15,794 bases of DNA from an uncultured SAR324 cluster bacterium (GTDB taxonomy: Bacteria; SAR324; NAC60-12): assembly GCA_902575715.1 (NCBI GenBank), contig CACGSI010000021.1, forward strand, positions 1-15,794, written 5' to 3'. The stretch's first letter is position 1. Each line of letters opens with the position of its first letter. This document shows, in pieces, positions 14,810 to 15,794 of the stretch. The notes below the pieces were generated by a model that was not told the origin of the DNA, did no database searches, and saw nothing but the letters and a program-made list of their open reading frames with translations. The translations under genes and the position numbers were made by a program.

Positions 14810-15794
14810 TCAAAAATTATTTTCTAAAGTCAAAAAATCTAAAGTAATTCTATCTGCAACCAAAAATCCTTCTGGTGTTAAAGACAAAATTTTGCTTTCC
14901 AAGTTAGCTAAACCTAATTCACTCAGCTTTTTAACTAAATCAATTTGTTTTTGTTGAAGTTTAAGTCCGAAGTAATTTTGCCAAATATCAAGATTAAATC
15001 CTTTTTTTTGGCGTAAACTTAACATAAAATATTCTGTGGCTAATTGTTCTTTAGATAATCTTTCTTCAGAATCTGTTGGAAGTTTTTTGTTCGAAAGATC
15101 CTTCAAATAAAATTTTATTGAACTTTTATTATTCCAACGTTTTTTTCCAAAAAAAGAGTGTGCACCTACACCAAATCCTAAGTATTCGATACCAGACCAA
15201 ACTAACAAATTATTTCGTCCCTCCTTTCCTTTTTTTGAAAAATTAGATAATTCATACTGAAAAAATCCTGATTTTTCTAAACGTTTAACCGCCCAAAGAT
15301 ACATTTCTCGGTATTGTTCTTTATGACTAGATTCCCAATTAATTATTTTTTGATCTTTTCCAAATCTTGTTTTTTCATGAATTTCTAACCCATAAAGTGA
15401 AATGTGAGAAGGATTGTATGAAATTGCTTCTTCAATGTCATCCTTAAAACTTGAAAAGTTTTGACCAGGTACTCCAAAAATTAAATCAAGGTTCCAATTG
15501 TTCACCTTAGAGTTTTTTATTATTTTTATAGCTTCTCTTAATTGATTTTCTGAATGAGATCTTCCTAACTTTCTTAAAGTAGAAGTTTGAAAACTTTGTC
15601 CTCCCAAACTAATTCTATTAAAACCAAGTTCACAAACATCTTTCAAGTATTTCTCTCTAACATCTTCCGGATTCATCTCAATTGAAATTTCAATTTTTTC
15701 AGACCATGGGAAAAATTCATGGACTTTTTGTATTAACAATAAAAGATTATCCTTTTTCAAACGTGAGGGAGTTCCGCCACCAAAATATAATGAC
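14810..15794 (-). CDS. hemW: HemW, radical SAM heme chaperone (5' end outside window)
   Basis: HemW is a cytoplasmic or membrane-associated radical SAM protein that handles heme delivery; older annotation calls it oxygen-independent coproporphyrinogen oxidase-like. The reading frame stays open to the window edge, and codons upstream of 15760 read YFGGGTPSR, the SAM-binding motif (GGGTP at 15767-15781). The TTG at 15760 is therefore not the start. The CxxxCxxC cluster-binding motif and the true start lie beyond the window. Within the window, EMNPED, RISLGGQSF, NLDLIFGVPGQ, HISLYGLEIH and GVGAHSFFG follow in the order expected for HemW, then a C-terminal winged-helix-like part ending GFLVADRITLDFL. 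About 328 residues are visible, most of a protein that usually has about 380. The stop lies 24 bp before the flagellin promoter. Confidence 0.9.
   Translation of the reverse strand, partial: SLYFGGGTPSRLKKDNLLLLIQKVHEFFPWSEKIEISIEMNPEDVREKYLKDVCELGFNRISLGGQSFQTSTLRKLGRSHSENQLREAIKIIKNSKVNNWNLDLIFGVPGQNFSSFKDDIEEAISYNPSHISLYGLEIHEKTRFGKDQKIINWESSHKEQYREMYLWAVKRLEKSGFFQYELSNFSKKGKEGRNNLLVWSGIEYLGFGVGAHSFFGKKRWNNKSSIKFYLKDLSNKKLPTDSEERLSKEQLATEYFMLSLRQKKGFNLDIWQNYFGLKLQQKQIDLVKKLSELGLANLESKILSLTPEGFLVADRITLDFLTLENNF

Noticed and set aside
14810..15760. HemW starting at the TTG at 15760.
   Set aside because: Codons upstream of it stay open and encode the HemW SAM-binding motif YFGGGTPSR, so the gene continues past the window edge.

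Overview
The window is AT-rich, with roughly one third G+C by eye, and dense in genes. It reads as a chromosomal piece of a free-living, flagellated, Gram-negative-type heterotroph. Supporting signs are a periplasmic solute-binding protein with a classical signal peptide, flagellin under a sigma-28-type promoter, and a tungsten-type aldehyde oxidoreductase. A marine, deltaproteobacterium-like or SAR324-like lineage would fit the gene content and base composition. That placement is a guess, because there is no rRNA or other firm taxonomic marker here. No tRNA, rRNA, CRISPR array, insertion sequence or phage gene was seen.

Layout. (1) 96-3070, plus strand: a CoA-acylating aldehyde dehydrogenase resembling SauS, followed by an AMP-forming acyl-CoA ligase. 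(2) 3083-6820, minus strand, convergent with block 1: a GabD-type NAD(P) aldehyde dehydrogenase, a MoaD/ThiS-like small sulfur-carrier protein and a tungsten-type aldehyde:ferredoxin oxidoreductase, in that transcription order. (3) 7117-7935, plus strand, divergent from block 2: a short-chain dehydrogenase. (4) 7936-8423: a 488-bp non-coding stretch with AT-rich inverted repeats and a promoter. (5) 8424-13081, plus strand: a complete branched-chain-amino-acid-type ABC importer in the order binding protein, two permeases, two ATPases. (6) 13072-14679, minus strand: a large flagellin gene whose 3' end overlaps the end of the importer operon. (7) 14810 to the window edge, minus strand: HemW, cut off at its 5' end.

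How the genes may work together. Blocks 1-5 hold an importer, an alcohol/ketone-type dehydrogenase, three chemically different aldehyde-oxidising or aldehyde-forming enzymes (CoA-dependent, NAD(P)-dependent, ferredoxin-dependent) and a carboxylate-activating ligase. This looks like a catabolic island for an imported small organic acid, alcohol or aldehyde. The first two genes resemble the SauS/SauT pair of sulfoacetate catabolism. GabD-like enzymes also act on sulfolactaldehyde in some sulfosugar pathways, so an organosulfonate substrate is one testable idea. The diagnostic desulfonating enzyme (Xsc) is not in the window and the substrate remains unknown. Blocks 6 and 7 are a motility gene and a housekeeping gene unrelated to the island.
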